Assembly: GCF_000219625.1 (NCBI RefSeq)
Contig: NC_018217.1
Coordinates: 868,001-932,000, forward strand
DNA: 64,000 nucleotides
Source: Zymoseptoria tritici IPO323
Taxonomy: Eukaryota; Ascomycota; Dothideomycetes; Mycosphaerellales; Mycosphaerellaceae
Reading direction: 5' to 3'
Below are positions 20,771-31,687 of the stretch, piece by piece. Each line of letters starts with the position of its first letter. Position 1 is the first letter of the stretch. Under the pieces are notes generated by a model that did not search any database, was not told where the DNA came from, and worked only from the letters and a program-made list of their open reading frames with translations. The translations under genes were made by a program, and so were the position numbers.

Positions 20771-22022
20771 GGCTGGGGAGGATCTCAATGATGCTCAAGT
20801 AGCTTGTATGGGTATGAGGCAAGGTCCGACCAAGGTACCTATGTCACAAGACCGACGAGAAGCTGTTGACAGGAAGCGGAGTGTCGATCCGTTTGACCAG
20901 GATTGGACCTGGTGTCGGGCGAAGACGGGATTGATCGAGGGATCGGTTCTGGGGTGAAGTAAGAACAACTTGAAAGTGCGCTGGGTAGAGAAATAAACGT
21001 TCAGCCTGGGCGGGCAAGGCAAGAGGATTTATGTTCACCTCCGCTGTCGAGGTGTCACATATGCCTCCGCCGAATACCGACAATCGGCATCTGATCCCCT
21101 GTCTAGCGGCATGTGCACCCCTACTAAGGCTCGAGACTGTTCACGAGACGCGAAACGTGCTCTTGCTCTCCAATGAGAAGACTCACTACATCCACGTGCA
21201 GGTCACCTTGATCTCGGTGCTTTATTCCCACGCAAAGCGTTGTTAATCCCAGTCTGTACCGTGTGAAAATCGTTGTCTGCCTCGTATCAGCACATTGCAC
21301 CCTCCATCAACGATCTATGCCGTTGACGACACATATTGTTGTGCTCAATCAACGGCTGCCTCGATTCGTACCTTTAAGAAGATTTTGTTCGTCGTGGACT
21401 GAAAAGAATGTGCGTAGATTGAACGGCAAGAACGGACGCAGAACCCGAAAGGTAACAACAGCGAGTGCATCAGGATCAGGAATCGAGGCGGGAGGTACTC
21501 ACAATTGATCCATCGGACGCATTCCAAACTCTCTGCACGTCCATGGTCGAGCGGGGCGATAGGGATGATGGCCGCGTCTTGGCTCCGGGAATTCCAGCTC
21601 GCAAACCGTTGATGTTCCCAGTGTGGACGTGGACGAAGGGGACATCTCGGCTTCGTGAATAGATGAAAGAGCTTCTGATAGTCCATTAGAACATGGTGCT
21701 GCATGTAGTACACCCATCCCAAAGTCGACAAGGTGTATCAACAAGCAGATAACCAAGAGGACCTCGATCTTCGTCCACTCTGTCCGAGAAAACCTGCAGA
21801 CATCGCCAATGTTGATTCACCAGTCAAGCCTCTTCCATCTTCCCGAACAATGATGCCCACCATACAGTCCTCCCATCAACCCATCGACCGACCGAGTATC
21901 ACCATCGCCACTCGCAGGCCACGATCCATCAGTTCGGCAGGTGAAGCGGTTAATGAAAAATCGCAGTGGATCATCGTCCCCGGTCAATCTCTTGCGAGAC
22001 GAGGACCATCGATTCAGTAGAG
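20771..22022. other. Intergenic with remnant sequence
   Basis: It holds the diverged copy (21336-21461) of the segment at 18026-18152. A minus-strand frame near 21499-21756 looks secretory (LVICLLIHLVDFGMG, then HAAPC), but it has no ATG upstream of the hydrophobic part before a stop, so it is not called as a gene. Confidence 0.4.
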
Positions 22023-23090
22023 TCAGACCGCCAATCCCATCGGAACCCTTCCCTCCTTGGCCCCATTCCCACCAACTTTCCTCTTCACCTCCTCAAAGTC
22101 CACGCCCTCCTTCTCAAAGGCCTCCTTCACCCTGCTCTCCACCCTCTCCCTGCCCTCCACCGTGAACTCTCCATCTTCACCTCTCTCCTCTTCCACAATC
22201 TCCGTCCACTTCCAAAACAACCCCTCCTTGCCCATACCGGTCAGCACATCCTTAAACCTCACCACCTCCCTCCTCCTCTCTTCCTCCGTATCACCTTCGC
22301 CCTCTCCAAACCTCCAACAACCCCATCCTACTCCCTCCACAAACCCCCAAACAACCTGATCAATCTCCCGACTCCTCACCTCGCCCTTTCCCACCAATGC
22401 TTCCAAGTATATCATGGCCTCAAAATCCAAATCCCAATCCACACCCATCATCAAATACCCCGTCTTCGCCATGATCTCCCTCGCAACCGCAGTCTCCACT
22501 CTCGTTTTCCAAAACGCGCTCTCTCCACCTTTCTTCTTCCCTGCAAACAATTCCTCCGCTCCCCAACCCCGACTCACCCTCACCACCATCTCCTCTTCTT
22601 TAAAGCCCACCCTCCACCTCCACGAACACGGATTCGCAGGTTGCTCCGCGAAAAACGTCACCGGCCAAGGTCCAATATACGCAAACAACAAATAGTCCGC
22701 TGCCATAATCCCGACTCGTTTCGCGAGCACCCACATCTGCTGCTTCATAGTGGTATGCACGACATCTACCGTCGCGACGGTTTTGTTTCCGAGAAGGGTG
22801 AGGATGAGGATCCAGTAGGTTGGTATGGCGTGATAGAGGCGCCAAAGGAGGAGCAGGGCGATGACGCCGTTGAGGAGGATGGGGATGAGGAATATGGTTT
22901 GTTTCTGCGGGATGGGAAGGCGGTCGAGGTGGGTTATGTAGATTTTTGAGGGGTCGAGCAGATCTGTGACTGGTTTTGTGGACGGTGAGGCGGGCGTGAA
23001 GGGTGGTGGGAGGGTCGTCGTGGTTGTCGTGGTGGATCGTGTGGTGCGTTTCAACGTGGTAGAAGGCGGTGATTTGCGTTTCGTGACCAT
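22023..23090 (-). CDS. Predicted membrane protein of unknown function, 355 aa
   Basis: A single exon with ATG at 23090. Residues 1-50 are Ser/Thr/Lys-rich and probably cytosolic. Two hydrophobic stretches follow (about 66-85 IFLIPILLNGVIALLLLW and 92-102 YWILILTLLGN), possibly a hairpin, and a third weaker one near 128-145. The C-terminal 190 residues are soluble and Lys/Glu-rich with many helical segments. There is no signal peptide. I do not recognise the family; size, composition and an uninterrupted frame support a real gene. The opposite strand also stays open over much of the region, which is a composition effect. Confidence 0.7.
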   Translation of the reverse strand: MVTKRKSPPSTTLKRTTRSTTTTTTTLPPPFTPASPSTKPVTDLLDPSKIYITHLDRLPIPQKQTIFLIPILLNGVIALLLLWRLYHAIPTYWILILTLLGNKTVATVDVVHTTMKQQMWVLAKRVGIMAADYLLFAYIGPWPVTFFAEQPANPCSWRWRVGFKEEEMVVRVSRGWGAEELFAGKKKGGESAFWKTRVETAVAREIMAKTGYLMMGVDWDLDFEAMIYLEALVGKGEVRSREIDQVVWGFVEGVGWGCWRFGEGEGDTEEERRREVVRFKDVLTGMGKEGLFWKWTEIVEEERGEDGEFTVEGRERVESRVKEAFEKEGVDFEEVKRKVGGNGAKEGRVPMGLAV

Positions 23091-23674
23091 GGCGGCGGTG
23101 TGGTCGATGCCGTCTAGGCTTCGTCGTGAGATGGAGGGTCAGTGACGTGCAGTCAAAGTGATTGTCGAGTTAAAGAGATAATGGAAAGGTGAGAATTGAA
23201 GGGAAAGTGCAAAGACGGGCTTACCCACTCGTCCAGCTCAATCTACCTGCTGCTGCCGAGGGAAAAGCCGCGTTCTCGCTCGCGATACACGACAGTTTGC
23301 AAATACGTGGTAATCCGCAGCCTTTGCTCTCTGACGAGACGTTTCGATGTCAATGGACGAAGGTGAGCTCTGGTATAGACCGACTTGGAGGTGAGGTGAA
23401 TTTACGAACTGCTGACTAAGACGACCTCACTCCATAAGGCCGGTACTGCATCGCCAAACAACCTTGATCAGGGGCTAGGTCAATCGGCCATTCTTCCTAT
23501 GAGCACTTCTAAACTTCGAGATGATCACAAAGCAACCATGGAGAGCAAAGCAGAAGCTGAATGGCGAAGAAGCCACATCTGAAATTGGACTTCCTATCCA
23601 TTACCACGAGGCCCTGGACATGGTAGGTACCTCACAACAGCGCCACCCCATCAAAGCACCGCATTGATCCCTCG
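23091..23674. other. Intergenic, promoter of the 22023 gene and 3' side of NST1
   Basis: No gene seen. Both neighbours are on minus, so this holds one promoter and one terminator region. Confidence 0.5.
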
Positions 23675-26600
23675 TCAAACCGCCCCAAGGCCCTGAAAGA
23701 CACCCTGCGGCCCACCTCCAGTGACAACCCTCCCCCTACCCGGCGCCCCGAATCCGAACCCAGCAGGACTAGTCTTACTCGGCAACGGACTGCCAATCTC
23801 GCCCAGTCCTCCACCTCCACTAGTTCGTCCACCAACTTCAGGCGTCAAGACATCGGGTTCCCACTTCACGCTGAAAGCCTTCGATCCACCGTCTTCGCCC
23901 GTTCGGCGCACATACAGCTCGCCGCCGCCGTTTTGGTGGTCGCCTTCCGTTTCGCAGATCTCTTCGATCTCACGGAGGGTGGGAGGGGAGTCGAGCATTG
24001 GGCGATTCGACTCGATCTGGCGGAGGAGAGTGTGGACGTCGTAAAAACCGTCGTTCGCATTCGACGGCGAGGATGAGGTCGAGGATTCGTTGCGAGAAGT
24101 GTTGTTGGAAAGTTGTTTACACGCTTGGCAGACGGCGAGGCGGATGGTCAGGGGACGGTTGAGACCCACTGCGGAAGGACGGTGGATGTTCTGTCCAGGA
24201 TGGCCGCTCATATTGCCAAAAGTGGACGTTCCGACGTTCACGCCAAAGGCGGAGTTGTTGGCGGACCAATTGTTGTTGAGGCTACCGTTGGGTAGAGAGC
24301 CCCAATTCGGCTGGGCGAGGTTGGGCGATTGGCCGAAGGGCATACCCGTCATGCCAGGCCCGTTCCAGTTTGCAAAAGGTGCGGGTCCGAGCGGGTTACC
24401 GACGACAGCATTACCGAAGCCACCAGCCATCTGACCAAGTGTGGAAGACGGAATGGAGATGTTGCGAGCGCCTGCGCCCGGGGCGATGCTGGAGTGTCGT
24501 CGGACATCGGCGAGATTTGGCGGCATGGGTTCGTCAGTGTCATCGAGGAGGGCGGAGGAGCCGAGGTGTTTCGAAAGGTCGTCGACATCAGGAGTGGGGC
24601 CTGATCGGTCGGCGCCTGGAGGCTTGTCGGATCCAGGACGCTTGATCGGCGCTGGGCGAGAGATGGGCTGATTCGCCGTAGACTCGAAGCGCTCTTTGTC
24701 GAGAGAAGGCTGGCGGGAGTGGCCTGCTGTGCTACTTCGCTGCTCACCTCCAGGCGCGGCTTGAGGCGGTCCAATTGGTGATGTCTGCTGTGGTAGAGCC
24801 GGATGAGGTGTGTGGCCAAATCCTGGTGGTGGCTGTGAGCCAGGTCCATCGAATGGAAATATTCGTTGATTTGGCTGCATCATCATTCCTGGTGGTCCGA
24901 TCCCGTTCATACCAGGTCCGAAAGGCATTCGATTCGGCATTCCCATGTGAGGTCCTTGCTGAGGAAACATTTGCATCGGTCCGCGATGGCTCAGGTTTGG
25001 CATTGCCGGTCCTTGAGGTCCTCCGAAGCCTGGGAAGCCCATCGGTCCCATTCCAGGGAATCCGCCAGGATGTTGCTGCTGCATATGTGGCATCCCTGGA
25101 GGTGGCTGTAGTGGATGATGCGGCGGTAGCGGTGACGATGTCGGCATTGGCGGTTGTGAGAACTGGCCAGACGGATGGCTGCTCTTCTGCATGATCGTCT
25201 TCGGCTGAATGGGGTTCTGCTTCGGGCCAGAACTTGCAGGTGAAGACGACTTGCTTGGAGCACTCGACTGCTGTGATTGCGGTCCCTTTGGCGATGAAGC
25301 AAGTGAGCCTTGCTGTGATGCTTGACGCTGTTTCGAAGGCTGAATCGGCTTCGGCACAACGGGCTTCGCGACGGTAGGATGCGGTGAGGAGACGCCAGAT
25401 TGAGCATTCTTCGAGTGAACTCCGGGAACGGCCACCATTCCAGCTTGTGACGGCCGCTTCGTGATTTGCGGAGGATTCGCGTGAGTCGGCTGGTTCTGCT
25501 TCTCTCGATCTTTTGCAGCCGCTTGGGCTCTCAATTTGGCCTCATGATCCTTCCTCTCCTTCTCGATATGAGCCTTGTGCTCGCGGGCCTCCTTCTCACG
25601 AGCTTCTCTCTCCTCGCGCTCCTTCCTCTTCGCCTCCTCTTTCTTCGCCTTCTCGGCAGCCTTTGCCTCACGTGCCTTGCGCTCCATCTCTTCCCTCCGC
25701 TGTTGTTCTTCCTGCTGCCGCCGTAATTTCTCGGCCTCCTTCTTCGCCTTTTCCTCCTCCTGCTTCTTCTTCTCCTCTTCTCGCTTCCTCCGCTGCTCCT
25801 CCTTCCTCCTTCGCTGCTCCTCCAGCTTCTTCTCCTCTGCCTCTTTCAGCCGCGCCTCCTCCGCAGCCTTTTCAGCATCACGCTTCGCCTTCTCCTCCGC
25901 TTTCGCCTGCTGCTGCTGCTTCTTCTTGTCCTTCTTCTTCTGCGCATCCCTCTGCCGCTTCGCCTCTCGCTGAGCATGCTGCTTGTCCTCGTCCTCGAGT
26001 TCCTCCAAGAGCTTCCTCTGACGTTCGGCCGCGACTTTCTCTCGATATGCCTGCAACACCCGCTGTTCGAACATACGCGCCGCAAAGATTTGAAACATCC
26101 GGCGACCCTCCTGCATTCGTTGTTCCTCGGTTAGCTCAGCCTGTAAATGATCAGTTTGATTTGGTTGAAGGCTTGCCAGTTCAATGTCACCCACCATCTC
26201 GTCCTCCTCGTCCATGTCATCGTCGTATTCCTCTTGACTGTCATATGAACCTTCGTCGTCGTCGAACTCATCACCTTCCGCGAGCGGGTCTCCGTGACCA
26301 TATGAAGGATCGTCGGGAGGGTAGGCGTTGTGTTCCGCTTCATACTGAGACCGACTCTCGCGTTGCATTCGTCGCTCCGCCAGCTGCTCCATCATTTCGA
26401 TGAACTTGCGGCCATCGTTCTTCAACAGGTCGTCAGCCACGGTGAGGAGGTTGTCTGCGTTACCGTTTAGCCCCATTTTTAGCTTCTCAACCCACGGTGT
26501 CAAGATACCTTTGACAGTCAAGTGCGAGCCAAAGTTGAAGAAGTCCGGCACGCCTTGATGGGCTCGCGGTGGCTCCGGCTCGGGATCCTGCTCCTCGTCG

Positions 26601-27541
26601 GAATACTCCTCGTCATCTTCTTCCTCTTCGTCAGAATACTCCTCCTCGCCCTCATCGCTATACTCCTCCTCTTCGTCCAGGTGTTCGTGGAGGTGACTCG
26701 TCTTGCGGTACTGCATCGTCGGAGGAGGCGTCTGGAGCGGGTGCGGTCGACGATGCTGGAGTGGATCCGGCATCATGCCATCTGCGTTAGGCAGAGGCGG
26801 TTGATCATGATGTGCATACTGCTCGAGCTCTTCATAATATCCCTCGTACAGCACTTCCAGCTCCTCCTCAATGGCCGTGCGTTTTCGCCCACAAACGGTG
26901 CACGAACAAGAATGCTTCTGCTGCTGCTTCATCTTCTTAAGCACCGCCTCCTTCTCAATCTTCAACAATGCCTTTCTCTCATCCTCGCTCAGACTCAGCC
27001 AGAAGTCCTTGATGTTCTGTCGCTCCTGTTGCGAGCTGGTGTTCCAGATGTTCGGGTGCAGGTGGTTTCCCGAATGCTGACTCTGGCCTGGTCGCAAAGC
27101 ACGCGACCTCGGAGGTGGAGCATGTGGCATGGGAGGGAGCATACTGGAGTCGTATCCACCGCGATGGAGATGTCCCTGAGATGCCTGCTTCTTCTTCCTA
27201 CTGTTCTTCGGACGGCGATCGGGCGGAGGCAGGTGGTGTTGAGGAATGTGACCATTCTGTGTGGGGTGCTCTGCGTAGCGCTCGTCTTCGTCGTACTGAG
27301 GATCGTCTGAATATTCGTCGTCTTCGGGATATCCCAGTTGATCGTCGTCGTAAGCTCCGTCTGCAGCTTGTCCTCCATCATGCGACGTCGTCGGCCCTTG
27401 AGTAGCGACCTTGGCGGCTTGCTTGGCCCGTCTCTTCTGCTTCTTGCGATTCCCACCCACTACGCCTTTCGGAGGAGCGGTGATGACGCCGTTTTGAGCT
27501 TGCATAGCAGGAGGCATTTTCGAGGTTGTGTTCGCGGACAT
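23675..27541 (-). CDS. NST1: NST1-family stress-response protein, about 1288 aa
   Basis: NST1 proteins are large, low-complexity cytoplasmic fungal proteins linked to salt stress and polarised growth. Seen here: a basic Lys-rich N-terminus; the family's hallmark block LHPNIWNTSSQQERQNIKDF followed by a helix and the cysteine motif CSCTVCGRKRTAIEEELE; a very acidic Glu/Asp/Tyr region; a long Lys/Glu/Arg coiled coil (roughly residues 480-700); a Pro/Gly/Met/Gln-rich region; and a C-terminal AVCQACKQL motif with a DVHTLLRQIES helix. Length is normal for the family. The ATG at 27541 (MSANTTSKMPPAMQ) is the first in frame. The frame stays open 48 bases further upstream to a CTGCAG acceptor-like sequence, so a small 5' exon is possible. 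The opposite strand is long and open by composition. Confidence 0.9.
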   Translation of the reverse strand: MSANTTSKMPPAMQAQNGVITAPPKGVVGGNRKKQKRRAKQAAKVATQGPTTSHDGGQAADGAYDDDQLGYPEDDEYSDDPQYDEDERYAEHPTQNGHIPQHHLPPPDRRPKNSRKKKQASQGHLHRGGYDSSMLPPMPHAPPPRSRALRPGQSQHSGNHLHPNIWNTSSQQERQNIKDFWLSLSEDERKALLKIEKEAVLKKMKQQQKHSCSCTVCGRKRTAIEEELEVLYEGYYEELEQYAHHDQPPLPNADGMMPDPLQHRRPHPLQTPPPTMQYRKTSHLHEHLDEEEEYSDEGEEEYSDEEEEDDEEYSDEEQDPEPEPPRAHQGVPDFFNFGSHLTVKGILTPWVEKLKMGLNGNADNLLTVADDLLKNDGRKFIEMMEQLAERRMQRESRSQYEAEHNAYPPDDPSYGHGDPLAEGDEFDDDEGSYDSQEEYDDDMDEEDEMVGDIELASLQPNQTDHLQAELTEEQRMQEGRRMFQIFAARMFEQRVLQAYREKVAAERQRKLLEELEDEDKQHAQREAKRQRDAQKKKDKKKQQQQAKAEEKAKRDAEKAAEEARLKEAEEKKLEEQRRRKEEQRRKREEEKKKQEEEKAKKEAEKLRRQQEEQQRREEMERKAREAKAAEKAKKEEAKRKEREEREAREKEAREHKAHIEKERKDHEAKLRAQAAAKDREKQNQPTHANPPQITKRPSQAGMVAVPGVHSKNAQSGVSSPHPTVAKPVVPKPIQPSKQRQASQQGSLASSPKGPQSQQSSAPSKSSSPASSGPKQNPIQPKTIMQKSSHPSGQFSQPPMPTSSPLPPHHPLQPPPGMPHMQQQHPGGFPGMGPMGFPGFGGPQGPAMPNLSHRGPMQMFPQQGPHMGMPNRMPFGPGMNGIGPPGMMMQPNQRIFPFDGPGSQPPPGFGHTPHPALPQQTSPIGPPQAAPGGEQRSSTAGHSRQPSLDKERFESTANQPISRPAPIKRPGSDKPPGADRSGPTPDVDDLSKHLGSSALLDDTDEPMPPNLADVRRHSSIAPGAGARNISIPSSTLGQMAGGFGNAVVGNPLGPAPFANWNGPGMTGMPFGQSPNLAQPNWGSLPNGSLNNNWSANNSAFGVNVGTSTFGNMSGHPGQNIHRPSAVGLNRPLTIRLAVCQACKQLSNNTSRNESSTSSSPSNANDGFYDVHTLLRQIESNRPMLDSPPTLREIEEICETEGDHQNGGGELYVRRTGEDGGSKAFSVKWEPDVLTPEVGGRTSGGGGLGEIGSPLPSKTSPAGFGFGAPGRGRVVTGGGPQGVFQGLGAV

Positions 27542-28571
27542 GTCGGGTCGAGGTGAGGTGGGAGTGATCGGATCGGCGGGGGAGAGCACCTGCAGCGGTC
27601 AAGGGTTAGTTGCGAGCTTATGTCGGACTGTCCTCCGTCGGTGATAGAAGGTTTGTTGACGGTCGAGGCGAGCAGGAGAATGAACAGCAATTGCGCAGCG
27701 TGTCCTTCGTTTGTCCGGCCCCTCTCCAGAGATTGAGAAGCGAGTGCGTGTTCGTAGGGCTGCGTACCTCGTGTAACTCTCTCTTCCGCGCGCAATTCCG
27801 GTGGTGGTGAATGTGTCCGCCGGAGTGGGTAGGTCGGAGTTCGTGTATGTCGGAGTCGAGGTCGTGGTCTCACATGCGCAGGGGAGGGATTGTTGCAGCG
27901 CAGTGAGGATTCGTGTGTCATTACGGTGGTGGGACTTGTCGTCCGTTGTCTCATAATCGGCCACAGATTGACGGGCACTCCCGTCCGCCGCCCAACTTAT
28001 TGATGGTACAATTGACAAGGGCACCGCTCAGCCACGTTCTCAACATTGCTATAACATAGGTATTGATCAAACAACTTCATCTTCTGGAATACTTCGAGTC
28101 GCTTCCAATAGCTCATTAGGACACTCAAAGATTTCTACATCTTCCATATCACGACAGACACCGCTCTACGCACCTTCCAGCCGTCCATCCGAGTCCTCAC
28201 AGCTTGCGCCAGCTTCCGCGGACTTCACCAACTTTTGGAAACAACATATTCGACGGCGAATCACTTTCCCGCAGAACTGCGATCCACTTCAATTTCACAC
28301 TCACTGCGAGACAACAAAAGTCAGGACCCGGCCACCCTACGAAAATTCACCACGGATCTCTGCCTCCACCAAACTGCCTCAGCTGAGCGCTCACCGACCA
28401 TTCTACTAAGTGGGACGAGTCGCGATTGATTGGGAGCAAGAGAAGGGTAGACGGAGCATCGCAACATCGAGCTGGAGAACATTTGACCAGAGACACTTGC
28501 GAACGAAACAGACCAACTCTGGCGTGGAGTGAGATCACCAACAAGAGGACGCGCGGCGAAAGACAGACACA
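27542..28571. promoter_or_regulatory. Divergent upstream region between NST1 and RHO2
   Basis: NST1 leaves to the left and RHO2 to the right, so this kilobase must hold both promoters and leaders. No known element stands out. Overlapping open frames on both strands have no motifs. Confidence 0.5.
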
Positions 28572-29345
28572 ATGGCACAGTCAGATCAGCAAGTAATGCG
28601 AAGGTATGGCCAACACGAACCTTGCAGGACAACAAGAACGACTCGAGACTGACTTCTGCTCTCAGAAAGCTTGTTATTATCGGCGACGGCGCTTGCGGCA
28701 AAACCTCTCTCCTCTCTGTCTTCACACTGGGTTACTTTCCCACTGTAAGTCCTCCTCCCGTTCGCTCCCACCACCAGCGACTGACTCCCCACCCAGAGAT
28801 ACGTCCCGACCGTTTTCGAAAACTATGTAACCGACTGCAGAGTCGACGGCAAATCCGTTCAACTCGCCCTTTGGGATACCGCTGGCCAAGAAGACTACGA
28901 ACGACTACGGCCGCTGGCTTACAGTCAAGCACATGTCATCCTCATCGCATTCTCGGTCTCATCACCCGACTCATTGCAGAACATCACCACAAAATGGTAA
29001 GACCCATCACCCCCTTTCTTTCTCTCGCATATCATACTGATGGATACTCTCCCCAGGCACCCCGAAGTCCTCGATCGCTGCCCCAATGTACCCATAATTC
29101 TCGTCGGCCTAAAGAAGGACCTCCGCGACGACCCAGTCGCGCAGGAAGAAATGCGAAAACGGTCCGAGAAATTCCTCCAATTCGAAGAGGGCGAGGAAGT
29201 GCGTAAACGAATCGGAGCGAAAAAGTATTTGGAGTGTTCGAGTTTGACAGGCGAGGGGGTCGATGATGTGTTTGAGGCGGCGACGAGGCAGAGTTTGTTG
29301 AGTGGGGAGAGGAGTCAGGGGAGGGGATGTTGTGTTATTTTGTGA
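28572..29345 (+). CDS. RHO2: Rho-type small GTPase, Rho2 class, 199 aa
   Basis: Exons are 28572-28603, 28666-28744, 28797-28996 and 29057-29345, joined by introns of 62, 52 and 60 bp with consensus ends. The protein has the P-loop GDGACGKTS (residues 17-25), switch [11 protein letters not shown], switch [22 protein letters not shown] in place of the base-specificity motif, ECSSLTGEG, and the C-terminal prenylation box CVIL preceded by another Cys. The segment [20 protein letters not shown] and the [18 protein letters not shown] stretch are characteristic of Rho2 rather than Rho1, Rho3 or Cdc42. Rho2 acts at the plasma membrane in cell-wall integrity signalling and alpha-glucan synthesis in yeasts and Aspergillus. 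The intron positions are inferred from reading-frame continuity and splice signals. Confidence 0.92.
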
Positions 29346-31687
29346 GGGAGGGATTAGGAAGTGGGGAGGGTAAAGATTGGATGGGAGGCAAAAGTAGCGG
29401 GTCTGTTCGTTGTTTGGATGCTAAGAGGAGTCGTTACTGGAAAGCGGGAGTTCTTGCTGTCGTTTTGATGAAGACCTGCTAATGCTGCACATACGAAAAA
29501 GCGAAACGATATTTACAAGCTGATCTGAAGGACTGAGCCCAGGTTTGACATCCCGACGCTGCGCACTGCTTGTTCGCGAATAGTGCTATCACACACACTG
29601 CGAAATTGGAAATTGGACAGCTCTGTTGTCCCTCTTGACTCTTAATCTGCACCACGGGACCTGAGCCCTCAGAAGCTTGCAGTGTGATTCTTGAGAGCAG
29701 GAGAGGAGAACAGAGCGATCGTCCACAGTAGGTCTCAATATTCAGTGAAAACCGCGCTAGCGACCGCGCGGAAACCCAGGATTCGGCATCGACATAACGC
29801 AACAACGAGCAGTCGGATCGCTACGAAAACTGCACCGAGCTAACAGTTGAAAGTCAGACGCCTCGTACTCCAGCTTCTGCCGTAGAAAACGGACACACAC
29901 CAGAGATGTCATAGACCAGGTGAGGTTTTCGGGGGTGTCGATCTTTTCACTGAATATTGAGACCCACTGTGGTCGAGACTAGGGATGGCAGACGAGATGT
30001 GAAACCAACCAGACAGCCCGGATGTGTTCCAGGCGAGAATACCTCCTACCGCCCGGCAGCTAGTGGAATAGGCTTTTACCGGTAATGCAACTTCTTCTGG
30101 GGCTGAGGAGAAAATGCGGTCATTGCTGTCTTCGCTTCAGATCTGCGATTGGGAAATTGCAGACGATAAAGAATCTTGTCGCGTGGAATGGAGGTTCTCG
30201 CGCACCGTAAGGTGTTGAAGACTGAGCATGGATCGAGGTGTGCGCGCTCACGTTCAAGATGTTCAGAAAGGAGGACATGACTCAGAGTAAAGGTTGTGGG
30301 GTGTTTGGGGGACGACGGGATTGTCGCAGAGACAATGGAGGGATTGTATGAACAGGTCGGGCAGAGTCGGCGGAGAGACTGTAGAGATGAAACACCTTTG
30401 TCAAGGCGGCTTTGCTACTTTCAATGTGAGCAGGTCGTATCGGACGATGGCGAGTTGTCGGACTGTTGCCCGGTTCAGGAGAGCCCTTTTGACTGGTCTT
30501 TCCGCTGGCTTCAAGTGGGGTCTTTCGCGGGTCTTTTGCAAGGTGATGTTCGGTAGAAAGTGACGAAGACTGATGCACGTCCATCAGTCGCCTGTTCTTT
30601 CCTTCACCTTTCGACGTCGCCTGAACGGACGAGTGCGCTGTAGTCGTCCCGTCTCTCGCTGGAGACCAAAGAGCAACGAGATGTGGTTGTATGTGACTCA
30701 TCACGCCAGTATACACGTCGCATATGCACGATATGAGTGAAAAGACTGACATTCGATCTTGATCCTTGCTTTGCGGCTAGCGGGCCAGACTGCCGGCCTT
30801 GCAGTTGACATCACGCGAGCACTTCGATTGGTCGAGCTGTGTGTGAAAAGGGAGCCGTCAGATTTTGAGCCCGACTTTTGGGTCGGAAAAATTATCCATG
30901 GTCAGCATCGAGATATCGGTGAGATCAGACGATGCGGCTTCGTATGGCGAAGAACAAGCACGGATCGAGAATAGCATTGGGCAAGCGAGATGCATGTGTA
31001 CAATGTCCAAATGCCATCTTTCGGTAAATCACATGAAACGGAGAAGATGGGGAAAAGAGCAATGTCCAGCCCTCGACCGCACCTTCCTAAACACCCATGC
31101 TCAGGGTCGTTCCCGCATGGCGTAAACTCTAATTGCAGATTCCCTCTCGCTCACTTCCGCTCCCTCTCGACTCCCTCTCTTCTTCTTTCAATCAACCACC
31201 ACCACCAACTCACAGCAACGAAGCGCCACTATCCCTCCACGGATTAATCACAACATACACCTATACTACACTTCGTCCAAGATGCCGCAGGCTGTCGCTG
31301 AGTGCTAAATCTACCGCTGGAGACTCGGCCTTTGAGGTCCTGTCTCCAGTCCGGTCCTTTCGCTCAGAACTTTCACATCCATATCTCGAACGACGAATCA
31401 CCCGATCCTGCGATCACTGAAGAAGTGCTCGTACCACAATATCGCTGCCGACGCCTGCGATACATCGGCAATTGACATCCGTTTGCACCCCAGACGGACC
31501 GACGAAGTCTCGACCTGATCTATCGGAAGACAGGTCTCCATTCATATTACACACCACAGCTCGTTGCCCGAGGGCGACTCGCGCGAAGGATATACCGGAC
31601 TGAAGAAGTGCTCTTTGCACCTCTCTACGCCCGTTATACGACCCGGTCCTATTCGACAAAACTTTTCACAACAACAAATTCGATCCA
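29346..31687. other. Long intergenic region with a MITE-like element
   Basis: No gene is supported. It contains the 250-bp inverted-repeat element at 29723-29972. A pyrimidine-rich leader precedes the gene at 31688. Open frames at 30282-30752 (minus) and 30759-30974 (plus) lack coding features. Confidence 0.5.
29723..29972. mobile_element. MITE-like element, 250 bp
   Basis: Inverted arms CCACAGTAGGTCTCAATATT (29723 onward, continuing CAGTGAAAA to 29751) and their inverse at 29944-29972 match over 29 bases with one mismatch. The interior has no coding potential. Flanks carry a possible TCG duplication (ATCGT on the left, TCGAG on the right), which is too short to trust. No second copy was noticed in the window. 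Confidence 0.55.

Noticed and set aside
21499..21756. Secretory-looking minus-strand frame with LVICLLIHLVDFGMG
   Set aside because: No ATG lies between the upstream stop and the hydrophobic segment; without transcript evidence it cannot be called a gene.
25513..26403. Long plus-strand frame rich in Ser and Pro
   Set aside because: It is the reverse complement of the NST1 coiled-coil and acidic regions, where Lys/Glu codons give open Ser/Leu/Phe frames.
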